Of a stretch of 14,760 bases of DNA, positions 7,247-14,741 are shown piece after piece. The notes below the pieces were generated by a model. That model was given only the letters and a program-made list of their open reading frames with translations, was not told where the DNA came from and made no database searches. The translations under genes were made by a program, and so were the position numbers. Location: the NCBI GenBank assembly GCA_945866285.1, contig CAMBHC010000024.1, forward strand, positions 1 through 14,760. The letters are read 5' to 3'. Position 1 is the first letter of the stretch, and each line of letters begins with the position of its first letter. Source of the DNA: Candidatus Sulfopaludibacter sp. SbA3. Its GTDB lineage: Bacteria > Acidobacteriota > Vicinamibacteria > Vicinamibacterales > UBA2999.

Positions 7247-8482
7247 GTGTTCCGTCGAATTGCGCTGGGCCTGCTGGTTGTCCTCACGGCGATCGGCTGC
7301 CGTCCCGCACCCGCACCGCCCGCCGACCAGGCCATCGTCATCCTGATCTCTATTGATGGGTGGCGCTGGGACTACCTGGAGCGGTTCGCACCGCCGACAC
7401 TGTCACGGCTGGCGGCCGAGGGTGGTCGCGCCGAGGGTTTGATTCCGCAGTTCCCCTCGAAGACGTTTCCTAATCACTACACGCTGGTGACCGGCCTCAC
7501 GTTGGCTCACCACGGCATTGTCTCGAACAACATGCGGGACCCGGTGATTCCCGGCCGATACTCGATGTCGAACCGCGACGTGCTGGCCGATCCCCGCTGG
7601 TGGGGAGGCGATCCGATCTGGAATACCGCCGAGCGCCAGGGCAAGGTAGCTGCCGCGATGTTCTGGCCAGGGTCGGAAGCCAGGATTGGCGGCCGGCAAG
7701 CGACCCACTGGCGCGCCTTCGACGACGATTTGCCGAACAGCGCCCGCGTGAATCAGTTGCTCGAGTGGTTGAAGCTGCCTGAGGGCAAGCGGCCCGCGTT
7801 TCTAACCCTGTATTTCAGCGACCTCGACAACGCAGGCCACGACTTTGGCCCCGATGCCGAGCAGACGCGCATAGCGGCCCTCAGCGTGGATCGATCGGTG
7901 GGCGACCTGGTAAAGGGTGTCGCGGCCGCAGGCCTGACCGATCGCGTGAATTACGTCATCGTCAGCGACCACGGCATGGCCGCACTGAGCCGCGACCGGA
8001 TGATCGTGGTGGACGACTACCTCGATCCAGCGACCGCCGACATCGTCGACTGGGCGCCGGTGCTGGCGCTGGCGCCGAAGGACGGTGACGTCGAGAAGAT
8101 GTACGCCGCGCTCAAGGACAAGCATCCGCACTTGCAGGTGTATCGCCGTGACGAGCTTCCAGCGGTGTATGGGCTCGCCGGGCATCCGCGGCTATCACCC
8201 ATCATCGGGATTGCCGACGAAGGCTGGTTCATCACGTCGCGGACCGAAACGGGGCGATGGGATCGACACGAGCGCGACGCACCCGGAGGTACGCACGGTT
8301 ACGACGCGCGTACGAAGTCCATGCAAGGACTGTTCATTGCCTCGGGTCCGCGCCTGCAGCGCGGACTCATCTTCAAGCCGTTCGAGAACATCCACGTGTA
8401 CAACCTGATGTGTGCCGTGATTGGCATTCAACCCTCACAGAACGATGGCGACTTCGCCGTCGTTAAGGACATGTTGCGATAA
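7247..8482 (+). CDS. Alkaline-phosphatase-superfamily phosphodiesterase/nucleotide pyrophosphatase (ENPP type), probable lipoprotein
   Basis: A 411-residue type I phosphodiesterase/nucleotide pyrophosphatase. The two-zinc active site is complete: D37 in ISIDGW, nucleophile T73 in KTFPNH, D194 and H198 in DLDNAGH, D241 and H242 in VSDHGM, and H350 in GTHGYD. The family cleaves phosphodiester or pyrophosphate bonds of nucleotides or lipid head groups outside the cytoplasm. From GTG 7247 the protein starts MFRRIALGLLVVLTAIGC, a short signal with a lipobox-like AIGC and then a Pro/Ala-rich linker, which suggests a lipoprotein. The -3 Ala is not the ideal Leu, so simple Sec secretion remains possible. 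The alternative TTG at 7241 adds two residues and has a better-spaced GGAA (7229-7232); a GTG at 7136 is unlikely. The transporter gene starts 3 bases after the stop, which suggests a shared transcript. Family certain; start codon and substrate uncertain. Confidence 0.92.
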   Translation: MFRRIALGLLVVLTAIGCRPAPAPPADQAIVILISIDGWRWDYLERFAPPTLSRLAAEGGRAEGLIPQFPSKTFPNHYTLVTGLTLAHHGIVSNNMRDPVIPGRYSMSNRDVLADPRWWGGDPIWNTAERQGKVAAAMFWPGSEARIGGRQATHWRAFDDDLPNSARVNQLLEWLKLPEGKRPAFLTLYFSDLDNAGHDFGPDAEQTRIAALSVDRSVGDLVKGVAAAGLTDRVNYVIVSDHGMAALSRDRMIVVDDYLDPATADIVDWAPVLALAPKDGDVEKMYAALKDKHPHLQVYRRDELPAVYGLAGHPRLSPIIGIADEGWFITSRTETGRWDRHERDAPGGTHGYDARTKSMQGLFIASGPRLQRGLIFKPFENIHVYNLMCAVIGIQPSQNDGDFAVVKDMLR

Positions 8483-8485
8483 CCC

Positions 8486-9793
8486 ATGGCGACGATGACA
8501 CCCGCTCCGACCAGTCCCGCGTCCGATCGCATCACCCCTGCCGGATGGCGCATCGTGCTGCTGGCCAGTCTTGGCGGCACGCTCGAGTTCTACGACTTCG
8601 TCATCTTCGGCGTGTTCGCCCGCGACATCGCCGCGGCCGTATTCCCCAGCGCGTCGCCGATCGCGTCGCTGATGGCGTCGTTCGCGACGTTTGCCGTGGG
8701 CTACCTGGCGCGCCCGTTCGGCGGCATCGTGCTTGCCCACTACGGCGATCGCTATGGCCGGCGCACGGTGTTCCTGTGGTCGGTGTTCGTGATGTCGGCG
8801 GCGACACTGGGCATGGGCCTGGTGCCGTCCTATGCGCAGTGGGGCGTGGCGGCCAGTCTCTTGATGGTGGTGCTCAGGTTGCTGCAGGGCTTCTGCCTCG
8901 GTGGCGAGTTGCCCGGCGCGCTGACCTACGTCGTTGAGACCGCGCCTCGGATTGCGCCGCTCGTCTGCGGCGTGGTGTTCGCGTGCGTAACGATGGGTGT
9001 GGCCGCGGCAACGGCGGTGAGCTTGTCGGTGCGCACGTGGCTCGACCCGGCGCTGGTGCCCGTGTATGGCTGGCGCATCGCGTTTGTGATCGGCGGTCTC
9101 GGCGGCGTGCTCAGTTTCGTCCTGCGCCGCTCGCTCGAGGAGTCGTCTGAATTCGAGAAGATGCGCAGCCTCGCGTCGCGTCAGCCGTTCGTTGAGCTGC
9201 TGCGCACGCACCGGACGCATGTGCTGATCGGCTGCGCACTGATCGCCGGCACGGGTTGCTTCAACGGCTTGTTCTTCTCGCACATGCCGGCCTACCTGGC
9301 GGGAGTGCTGCAGTATGACCCGAAGCAGGCGGTGTTCGCGCAGACCGTCGGGGTCATCGCCTCGGCGATTGGCATCTTCCTCACGGGTTGGATTGGCGAC
9401 CGCATCCCGCCGCGCTACTTACTGCGCACCGGCGTCACCCTGCTGCTGGTGTTCGCCTACCCGTTCTACGCGGCGTTGGAGTCGCGATCGGTCAACCTGA
9501 CGCTGCTCCTTGTCCTGGCGGGATTGGCGGCCGGCCTCACCAACGGGTCCTTCGCCGTGTTGCTCACCGACTTGTTCCCCACGCGCATTCGCTTTACTGG
9601 CGTCGCGTTGGGCTTCAACGTCAGCTTCACGCTGTTCAGTGGCACCGCGCCGCTGGTCGCGACCTCCTTGATTGGCGGTACCGGGCAGATGGCATCGCCC
9701 GCGTTCCTGATGATGGCCTGTGCGCTGATCGCGCTGGTCGGCAGCTTGTGGGTCGAGCGTTATGGCGGCAACGTGATCAAGGCTCACTCGTGA
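8486..9793 (+). CDS. MFS transporter, metabolite:H+ symporter (MHS) type
   Basis: A 435-residue inner-membrane major facilitator with about 12 hydrophobic segments. The N-terminal mark LEFYDFVIFG (E34-Y36-D37) and the ARPFGG block are typical of the MHS subfamily, which includes ProP, KgtP and citrate/shikimate carriers. MFS motif A follows as GDRYGRR, with D88. RLLQGFCLGGELPGA from R131 is the usual motif in helix 4, although the commoner form is GGEYGGA. In this family protons drive uptake of organic acids or compatible solutes; the substrate cannot be read from sequence. It starts 3 bases after the phosphodiesterase stop (a second ATG three codons in, at 8495, is also possible). It ends in a GTGA overlap with the aldo/keto reductase, so coupled expression of the three genes is likely. 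Confidence 0.9.
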   Translation: MATMTPAPTSPASDRITPAGWRIVLLASLGGTLEFYDFVIFGVFARDIAAAVFPSASPIASLMASFATFAVGYLARPFGGIVLAHYGDRYGRRTVFLWSVFVMSAATLGMGLVPSYAQWGVAASLLMVVLRLLQGFCLGGELPGALTYVVETAPRIAPLVCGVVFACVTMGVAAATAVSLSVRTWLDPALVPVYGWRIAFVIGGLGGVLSFVLRRSLEESSEFEKMRSLASRQPFVELLRTHRTHVLIGCALIAGTGCFNGLFFSHMPAYLAGVLQYDPKQAVFAQTVGVIASAIGIFLTGWIGDRIPPRYLLRTGVTLLLVFAYPFYAALESRSVNLTLLLVLAGLAAGLTNGSFAVLLTDLFPTRIRFTGVALGFNVSFTLFSGTAPLVATSLIGGTGQMASPAFLMMACALIALVGSLWVERYGGNVIKAHS

Positions 9794-10758
9794 ACACACG
9801 CCGGATTCCCCGCCTCGGCTGGGACGTCACCGACATCGGTTATGGCATGTGGGGCATGGGCGGTTGGACGGGCTCAGACGATGCGTCTTCGTCCGCCGCA
9901 CTGGACCGCGCGGTCGCCCTCGGGTGCAACTTCTTCGATACCGCCTGGGCCTACGGCGAGGGGCGCAGCGAGCGCCTGCTGGGTGACCTCGTTCGGCGTC
10001 ACGCCGGGGTACGGCTGTTGACGGCCACCAAGGTGCCGCCGCAGGACCGCGTGTGGCCGGGCAAGGGGACCACGCCGGTCGATCGGGTGTTCCCGTACGA
10101 ACACATCATCGAATACACCGACCGCAGCCTGACGAACCTTGGCGCCGAGGTAGTCGATCTCCAGCAACTGCACGTATGGGACGACCGCTGGGCGATTGAC
10201 GATGGCTGGAAGCGGGCGGCTGAGGACTTGAAGCGCGCGGGCAAGATCCGTGCGTTCGGGATCAGCGTGAATCGCTGGGAGCCCGAGAACGTGCTCCACG
10301 CCCTCGAGACCGGGCTCGTCGACACCGTGCAAGTGGTCCACAACATCTTCGACCAGGCTCCCGAGGATGCGCTGTTCGATGTGTGCGCGAAGAAGGGCAT
10401 TGGCGTGATCGCGCGTGTGCCGTTCGATGAAGGCAGCCTCACGGGCACGCTGACCGCCGCGACGCGGTGGCCTGACGGCGACTTCCGCAACATCTACTTC
10501 CAGGCGCCCAAGCTGCAGGAGACGCTGACTCGCGTGGCACCGCTCACGGCGCTGGTAGACGAGTGGGGCGAGCCCCTGCCCAGCGTCGCGCTGCGATTCA
10601 TCCTGGCGCACCCCGCCGTCACGACCGTCATTCCCGGCATGCGCGCGTTAGCGAACGTGGAGGCCAATCTTGCGGTCAGCGGAATGCCGTTGCCGGCCGC
10701 TCAGATCACTGCCCTCCGTGCATTTCGGTGGGACCGCCAGCCCGACCACCGGCCCTGA
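9790..10758 (+). CDS. Aldo/keto reductase
   Basis: A 322-residue NADPH-dependent (by family) cytosolic oxidoreductase with a TIM-barrel fold. The catalytic tetrad is complete: D50 and Y55 in FFDTAWAYG, K81 in LTATKV and H128 in LQQLHVWDD. The segment GISVNRWEP and the late TTVIPGMRALANVEANL, which forms the cofactor 2'-phosphate/adenine site in many AKRs, are also present. I chose GTG 9790 because it overlaps the transporter's TGA by 4 bases (GTGA) and gives an N-terminus of normal length, with I-P-R-L-G at 6-10 as expected. The frame is open far upstream, but only as a shadow of the transporter gene. Coupling to the MHS carrier suggests it reduces a transported carbonyl compound or a derived metabolite, which is inference. 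The gene ends 35 bases before the next ATG. Confidence 0.92.
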   Translation: MNTRRIPRLGWDVTDIGYGMWGMGGWTGSDDASSSAALDRAVALGCNFFDTAWAYGEGRSERLLGDLVRRHAGVRLLTATKVPPQDRVWPGKGTTPVDRVFPYEHIIEYTDRSLTNLGAEVVDLQQLHVWDDRWAIDDGWKRAAEDLKRAGKIRAFGISVNRWEPENVLHALETGLVDTVQVVHNIFDQAPEDALFDVCAKKGIGVIARVPFDEGSLTGTLTAATRWPDGDFRNIYFQAPKLQETLTRVAPLTALVDEWGEPLPSVALRFILAHPAVTTVIPGMRALANVEANLAVSGMPLPAAQITALRAFRWDRQPDHRP

Positions 10759-10781
10759 ACTGCCGGCTTTCGCTCATCAGG

Positions 10782-10787
10782 TACAAT
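10782..10787 (+). promoter_or_regulatory. -10-like hexamer TACAAT placed for leaderless transcription
   Basis: TACAAT matches the sigma70-type TATAAT consensus at five of six positions and stands out in GC-rich surroundings. It ends 6 bases before the ATG at 10794, so a transcript starting about 7 bases downstream would begin at or next to the start codon. No Shine-Dalgarno is seen before this ATG. A good -35 box is not evident at the usual spacing. Confidence 0.45.
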
Positions 10788-10793
10788 ACGGCC

Positions 10794-11327
10794 ATGCTGT
10801 CCCGTCCCACCGACTGGCCGACGAGCCTCGAGCGCTTCCGCTCGTTGGCCCGGACGTCTGCCGTCGTGGCGGGAGCCGTACTGGTTGCGTTCCACGGCTG
10901 GCTGTTTGCCTCGCAGATCGCCGCGGGCCGCCTTGAGGATCCATGGCTGGCCTTCCGTTGGACGGTCGCCGCCGGCCTGGTCGCGGCCCTCGCCGCGATT
11001 CGCCGCCGTGGCACCTCGGTCTGGAGCCGCCAGGGCATTGCCGTCTGGGTGCTGGCGGCGTTGCTGCACGGCCCCGCGGTGGCCACCGACTTCAGCGACT
11101 CCATCAACTCACTGGCGCTGCCCGAAACCGTGGCGACCGTCGTCCTGCAGTTGGCATCGACCACGGTCCTGGCCATCACGCTGTGGATGCTCGCCGGCTT
11201 GCTCGCGCGCCGCGACCGTCACGCCCGGATCTACGCCGGCCTCGTGGCCGCTTCGTCCCTCGCCGGCATTTTCGGTGACGGCTTCTCGCCGCAGTACTCC
11301 TCTCGACCGCCTCCGCGACAGATCTAA
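10794..11327 (+). CDS. Small multi-span membrane protein of unknown function
   Basis: A 177-residue protein I do not recognise. Hydrophobic segments lie at about residues 22-44, 52-69, 81-98, 112-138 and 146-161, giving four or five membrane helices. Arg-rich short loops (R70-R72, R139-R145) suggest cytoplasmic sides by the positive-inside rule. The loop between helices 3 and 4 is acidic and polar (TDFSDSINS, 98-106). The C-terminal tail after the last helix is short and distinctive, GDGFSPQYSSRPPP. The start at ATG 10794 is preceded by the TACAAT hexamer and no Shine-Dalgarno; the frame is open further upstream only through overlap with the reductase gene. The gene sits 69 bases before the TonB-dependent receptor. 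A role beside that receptor is possible but unproven, as the receptor seems to have its own leader and ribosome binding site. Confidence 0.75.
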   Translation: MLSRPTDWPTSLERFRSLARTSAVVAGAVLVAFHGWLFASQIAAGRLEDPWLAFRWTVAAGLVAALAAIRRRGTSVWSRQGIAVWVLAALLHGPAVATDFSDSINSLALPETVATVVLQLASTTVLAITLWMLAGLLARRDRHARIYAGLVAASSLAGIFGDGFSPQYSSRPPPRQI

Positions 11328-11396
11328 GAGCTCGTTCCTTTAACTCTTAAATCGATTTCTTTTGAACTCTGTACGTAGGAGTTCGCGGAGCTGTGT
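11328..11396 (+). promoter_or_regulatory. AT-rich leader with Shine-Dalgarno before the TonB receptor
   Basis: This 69-base gap is much richer in A/T than the rest of the window, especially 11338-11370, as expected of a promoter. A -10-like TTAAAT lies at 11347-11352, without a clear -35. AACTCT occurs twice (11342-11347 and 11365-11370), 23 bases apart on the same face of the helix. A short inverted repeat TAAGAG (11325-11330) / CTCTTA (11344-11349) also spans the upstream stop codon. GGAG at 11387-11390, six bases before ATG 11397, is the best ribosome binding site in the window. Promoter and operator calls are tentative; the Shine-Dalgarno is clear. Confidence 0.45.
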
Positions 11397-14039
11397 ATGT
11401 ATAGGATTCTTGTGTTCTTGTTTACCGCGGCGTTGTTTGCCGCCACCCCAGTGCTCGCCGGCACCATTCGCGGCACCGTTTTAGATTCGACCGGCGCCGC
11501 CGTTCCGGCCGCCCGCGTTGTTCTTCACGCGGTTGCCACCGGCCAGGAAACCGTGGTCGAGACCGACCAGGAAGGGCGCTATCGCTTCGATGCGCCGGCG
11601 GTCGGCACCTACCTGGTGATCGTGACGCGCGGCGGCTTCTCCGAGGTCGCGCGCACTGTCATCGTCGAACAGGTGGAGTCGGACCTCGACGTGCCGATGT
11701 CGCTGGAAGTTGGCGTGCTCAGCGCGGAAGTGAGCGTGACGGCCAGCCTGTCGGAACGCGAGGTGCGCCAGATTCCCCTGCACGTCGAAACCATCTCGAA
11801 GGCAGCGGTCGAACAGGCGAACACGATATCAACGGGTGACGCGTTGACGACGGCCGCCAACGTGACGCCGGTGGGCAACGGCCCATTTGGCGTGCGTCCT
11901 CGCCTGCGTGGCCTCGATTCGACGCGCCTGCTGGTGCTGGTGGACGGCGAACGCCTGAACACCGCCCGCCAGGCGACCGACCGCACCGGTGCGGAAGTGG
12001 GCCTGGTCTCGCCAGACTCGGTCGAGCGCATGGAGATCATCAGCGGCGCGGGCACGGTGATGTACGGCTCCGATGCGCTCGCCGGCACCATCAACATCAT
12101 CACCAACGAACCGGTGTTCACGCCGACCAAGCAATTGGTTTACGGCTTCAACGGCTTCTACAGCTCGAACGAGTCGGGCATGCGCGGCACCGCGACGCTC
12201 GGTGCGACGACGCCGCGATTCACGTTCCGCGTGCAGGCCTGCGCCGAGAATTACGACAACTACAAGGCCGGAAAGTTCGACGTCGAAGACACGCGGCCCT
12301 ACTTCGCCAATGGCACGCTGAAGCAGGTCGACACCATCGACACCAACTTCGGTTTTGCTTTCAAGGCCTTCCCCGACCCGTTCAACGCGCCCTACGTCCG
12401 CACCGATAACGAAATCCTGAACTCGCAGGCGGAAGGCAAGTTCGTCAACGCCTCGTCTTTGATCAAGCTCGGTGACCGCCGCTCGCTGCGCATCCGCTAC
12501 CAGAGCCGCCGCATGACAGACGTGGGCTTCCCCGACTTCGAGCAGCCGTACTTCTTCAACGACACCGCGCTGCCTTACAGCAACCTCGACCGCGTTTCGG
12601 CGCGCTACGAAGCGCAGGCCGTCACGCCCTGGCTCGCCAATCTCTCGTTGTCGGCCCATTTCCAGCGCACCGAGCGCCTGCTGCGGACGACGTTGCCGGT
12701 GCAGTTCCCGGCGCCGACGCCAGTGGCCTTCTTCCCGATCTCGGTCTTGCGCCTCGACATCCTGTCGGACACCGAGCAGCGCGTCTCGACGCCGGGCGTC
12801 GACCTCCACGCCGTGTTTGTGCCGGCGAAGAACCACCTGCTGACCGCGGGTACGACCTTCTATCGCGACAGCAGCAGCGACCAGCGCACGACCTCGACGA
12901 CGACGTCGCTGGTCGGCCAGGTCGTGATGGGGGCGCGCGGTCCGGCGGCCGCGGTGCTGCCGTCGCCTATGGCGCTGGGCCCGGCGTCGATTGCGCATCC
13001 CGTCCGCGTCCCGGACGCGAGCCTGCGCGACATCGCGGTGTTCGCCCAGGACGAGTGGCGCGTGCGCCCGTCAGTGTCGGTGATCGCCGGGTTGCGCGGT
13101 GACTTCTACACCGTGATCACCGAGAACACTCCCGGCTACGACGTCGTCAGCGTGGTCGGCAATGCCAAGCCGGCCATCGACCCGTCGACGTTGCCCAACC
13201 CGGCGGGGACGACCACCTCGCGTAACGCCCTGACGGGCGACATCGGCATCGTTTCGAACACCGACGGCGCGATCAATCCGTTCGTCCGCTTCGGCCGCAG
13301 CTACCGTCACCCGAACCTTGAAGAGATGCTGTTTGCCGGTCCCGCGACGACCGGCAGCATTGTGCCGAACATTACGGTGGAGCCCGAGACCGGCAACAAC
13401 TTCGATGCCGGCGTGAAGTTCCGTGCCGGCAAGGTGTCGGGCGGCGCGTACTACTTCCTGAACCAGTACCAGAACTTCATCGCGCAGGATTTGGTCGTGG
13501 CGACCAATGCGTCAGGCGCGCTGACGCAGGCGACCAACTATGGCGACGTCCGCATCACGGGCATCGAGATCTCGGCGGCGGCGCCGATGGTGTTCCGCCC
13601 CGGCGTGCTGACGGTGACGGGCGCGGCGGCGTTTACCCGCGGCACCATCACCGACGGCGTCAACCCGCTCGATAAGAGCTCGCTGGCTGGCACGCCGTTC
13701 GACAACATCACGCCGGCGAAACTCATCATCAACGCCCGCTTCACCAAGTCGAGCGGACTGTGGTGGGCGGAATACGGCCTTCGCAGCCAGGCCGAGGTCA
13801 CGCGCGTGGCCGAGACGTTGCTCGACTCGCCGTTCCTGATCGCGCAGGATCTGCAGTCGCTCGGCGGCTTCAACGTGCAGCGCGTCGGCCTCGGCATTGG
13901 CCTGGGTCGCGGACGTGATCGTGCCAGCCTGGTGTTCGCGGTCGAGAACCGGCCCGACGCGTTCTACCGCGAGCAGTTCCAGTTTGCGCCGGCCAGGGGC
14001 CGGAGCTTCACCATCGGTCTTCGCGTGGGTGCATTCTAA
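11397..14039 (+). CDS. TonB-dependent outer-membrane receptor with carboxypeptidase-regulatory-like N-terminal domain
   Basis: An 880-residue outer-membrane receptor that takes up a scarce substrate using TonB/ExbBD energy. The signal peptide is MYRILVFLFTAALFAATPVLA. Residues about 22-105 form a carboxypeptidase-D-regulatory-like beta-sandwich (GTIRGTVLDSTGAAVPAARV, then DQEGRYRFDAPAVGTYLV). The plug follows at about 120-235 with LVDGERLN (D183) and GSDALAGTINIIT from 224. The rest is a beta-barrel rich in alternating aromatic strands, including the usual late block YRHPNLEEMLFAG...VEPETGNNFDAGVKF. The protein ends in GLRVGAF, with the terminal Phe typical of outer-membrane beta-barrels. The architecture is common in Acidobacteriota and Bacteroidota. 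Plug-type similarity to vitamin/haem receptors is visible, but no ligand motif assigns the substrate. I see no SusD partner, which argues against a glycan SusCD pair. A good Shine-Dalgarno precedes the ATG, and the next gene's ATG directly abuts the stop. Confidence 0.95.
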   Translation: MYRILVFLFTAALFAATPVLAGTIRGTVLDSTGAAVPAARVVLHAVATGQETVVETDQEGRYRFDAPAVGTYLVIVTRGGFSEVARTVIVEQVESDLDVPMSLEVGVLSAEVSVTASLSEREVRQIPLHVETISKAAVEQANTISTGDALTTAANVTPVGNGPFGVRPRLRGLDSTRLLVLVDGERLNTARQATDRTGAEVGLVSPDSVERMEIISGAGTVMYGSDALAGTINIITNEPVFTPTKQLVYGFNGFYSSNESGMRGTATLGATTPRFTFRVQACAENYDNYKAGKFDVEDTRPYFANGTLKQVDTIDTNFGFAFKAFPDPFNAPYVRTDNEILNSQAEGKFVNASSLIKLGDRRSLRIRYQSRRMTDVGFPDFEQPYFFNDTALPYSNLDRVSARYEAQAVTPWLANLSLSAHFQRTERLLRTTLPVQFPAPTPVAFFPISVLRLDILSDTEQRVSTPGVDLHAVFVPAKNHLLTAGTTFYRDSSSDQRTTSTTTSLVGQVVMGARGPAAAVLPSPMALGPASIAHPVRVPDASLRDIAVFAQDEWRVRPSVSVIAGLRGDFYTVITENTPGYDVVSVVGNAKPAIDPSTLPNPAGTTTSRNALTGDIGIVSNTDGAINPFVRFGRSYRHPNLEEMLFAGPATTGSIVPNITVEPETGNNFDAGVKFRAGKVSGGAYYFLNQYQNFIAQDLVVATNASGALTQATNYGDVRITGIEISAAAPMVFRPGVLTVTGAAAFTRGTITDGVNPLDKSSLAGTPFDNITPAKLIINARFTKSSGLWWAEYGLRSQAEVTRVAETLLDSPFLIAQDLQSLGGFNVQRVGLGIGLGRGRDRASLVFAVENRPDAFYREQFQFAPARGRSFTIGLRVGAF

Positions 14040-14741
14040 ATGGGCGGCTCCGCGTCGCTCGTTCATTACGTTCCGGTCGTCACCACGATTCTCGCGGTGC
14101 CGTTTGCACTCGAGATCTACCGCCGCTATCGCGAACACCCCGACCGCCTGCACCTGTTGTGGTGGGCGATCGGGATTGCGACCTACGGCGTGGGAACGTT
14201 TACCGAAGCGACGACGACGTTGGTGGGCTGGAATGAGCCGACGTTTCGGGCGTGGTACATCTCGGGGGCGCTGCTGGGTGGCGCCCCCCTCGCCCAGGGC
14301 ACGGTTTACTTGTTGCTCGGCAAGCGGACCGCGCACGTGCTGACCGGGCTGCTGATCGCCTACGTCGTCATCGCCTCGGTATTCGTCGTGTTGTCGCCGA
14401 TCGATTACTCCCAGGTCGAGGCGCACCGGCTCACCGGTCGCGTCCTGCAGTGGCAGTGGGTGCGGGCCTTCAGCCCCGTGGTCAACCTCTACGCCGTCGT
14501 GTTCCTGATTGGCGGTGCCATTCTCTCGGCGCTTCGCTACTCCGCCGATCCGTCGACGCGTCATCGCGTCTACGCCAACGTCCTGATCGCCGCCGGTGCC
14601 ATCCTTCCCGGCATTGGCGGCACCGCCACCCGCATGGGTTACGTCGAGGTGCTGTACGTCACGGAACTGATCGGGCTGCTGCTGACCTGGACGGGCTATC
14701 GCATGAGCGTGCGGCCGGCGCAGGCGCAGTTCGCGACCTAG
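14040..14741 (+). CDS. Seven-helix membrane protein of unknown function, coupled to the TonB receptor
   Basis: A 233-residue integral membrane protein without a recognisable domain. About seven hydrophobic segments are visible at residues 6-26, 37-58, 68-90, 98-119, 139-162, 178-197 and 201-221. Conserved-looking polar or aromatic groups inside them include LLWWAIG, GTFTEATTTL, WQWVRAFSP and GGTATRMG. Basic clusters after helices 1 (YRRYREHPDR) and 5 (LRYSADPSTRHR) would be cytoplasmic, which places the N-terminus outside. The layout resembles stand-alone versions of 7TM sensor modules found at the N-terminus of some histidine kinases, but no kinase or output domain follows, so this is only a guess. 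The ATG follows the receptor's TAA with no gap and no separate Shine-Dalgarno, so translation is probably coupled. A function in the uptake or sensing of the receptor's ligand is inference. The last 19 bases of the window contain nothing recognisable. Confidence 0.8.
   Translation: MGGSASLVHYVPVVTTILAVPFALEIYRRYREHPDRLHLLWWAIGIATYGVGTFTEATTTLVGWNEPTFRAWYISGALLGGAPLAQGTVYLLLGKRTAHVLTGLLIAYVVIASVFVVLSPIDYSQVEAHRLTGRVLQWQWVRAFSPVVNLYAVVFLIGGAILSALRYSADPSTRHRVYANVLIAAGAILPGIGGTATRMGYVEVLYVTELIGLLLTWTGYRMSVRPAQAQFAT

Noticed and set aside
9388..9789. Upstream extension of the aldo/keto reductase frame
   Set aside because: It lies entirely inside the transporter gene in another frame and its translation has no AKR similarity. 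GTG 9790 gives the expected N-terminus.
11325..11349. Terminator after the 177-residue membrane protein gene
   Set aside because: The inverted repeat TAAGAG/CTCTTA has only six AT-rich pairs and a 13-base loop with no following T-tract, too weak to call.
11829..12998. Long - strand frames opposite the TonB receptor (also 13512-14564)
   Set aside because: The translations are Arg/His-rich with no recognisable motif, opposite a clear receptor and a membrane-protein gene.
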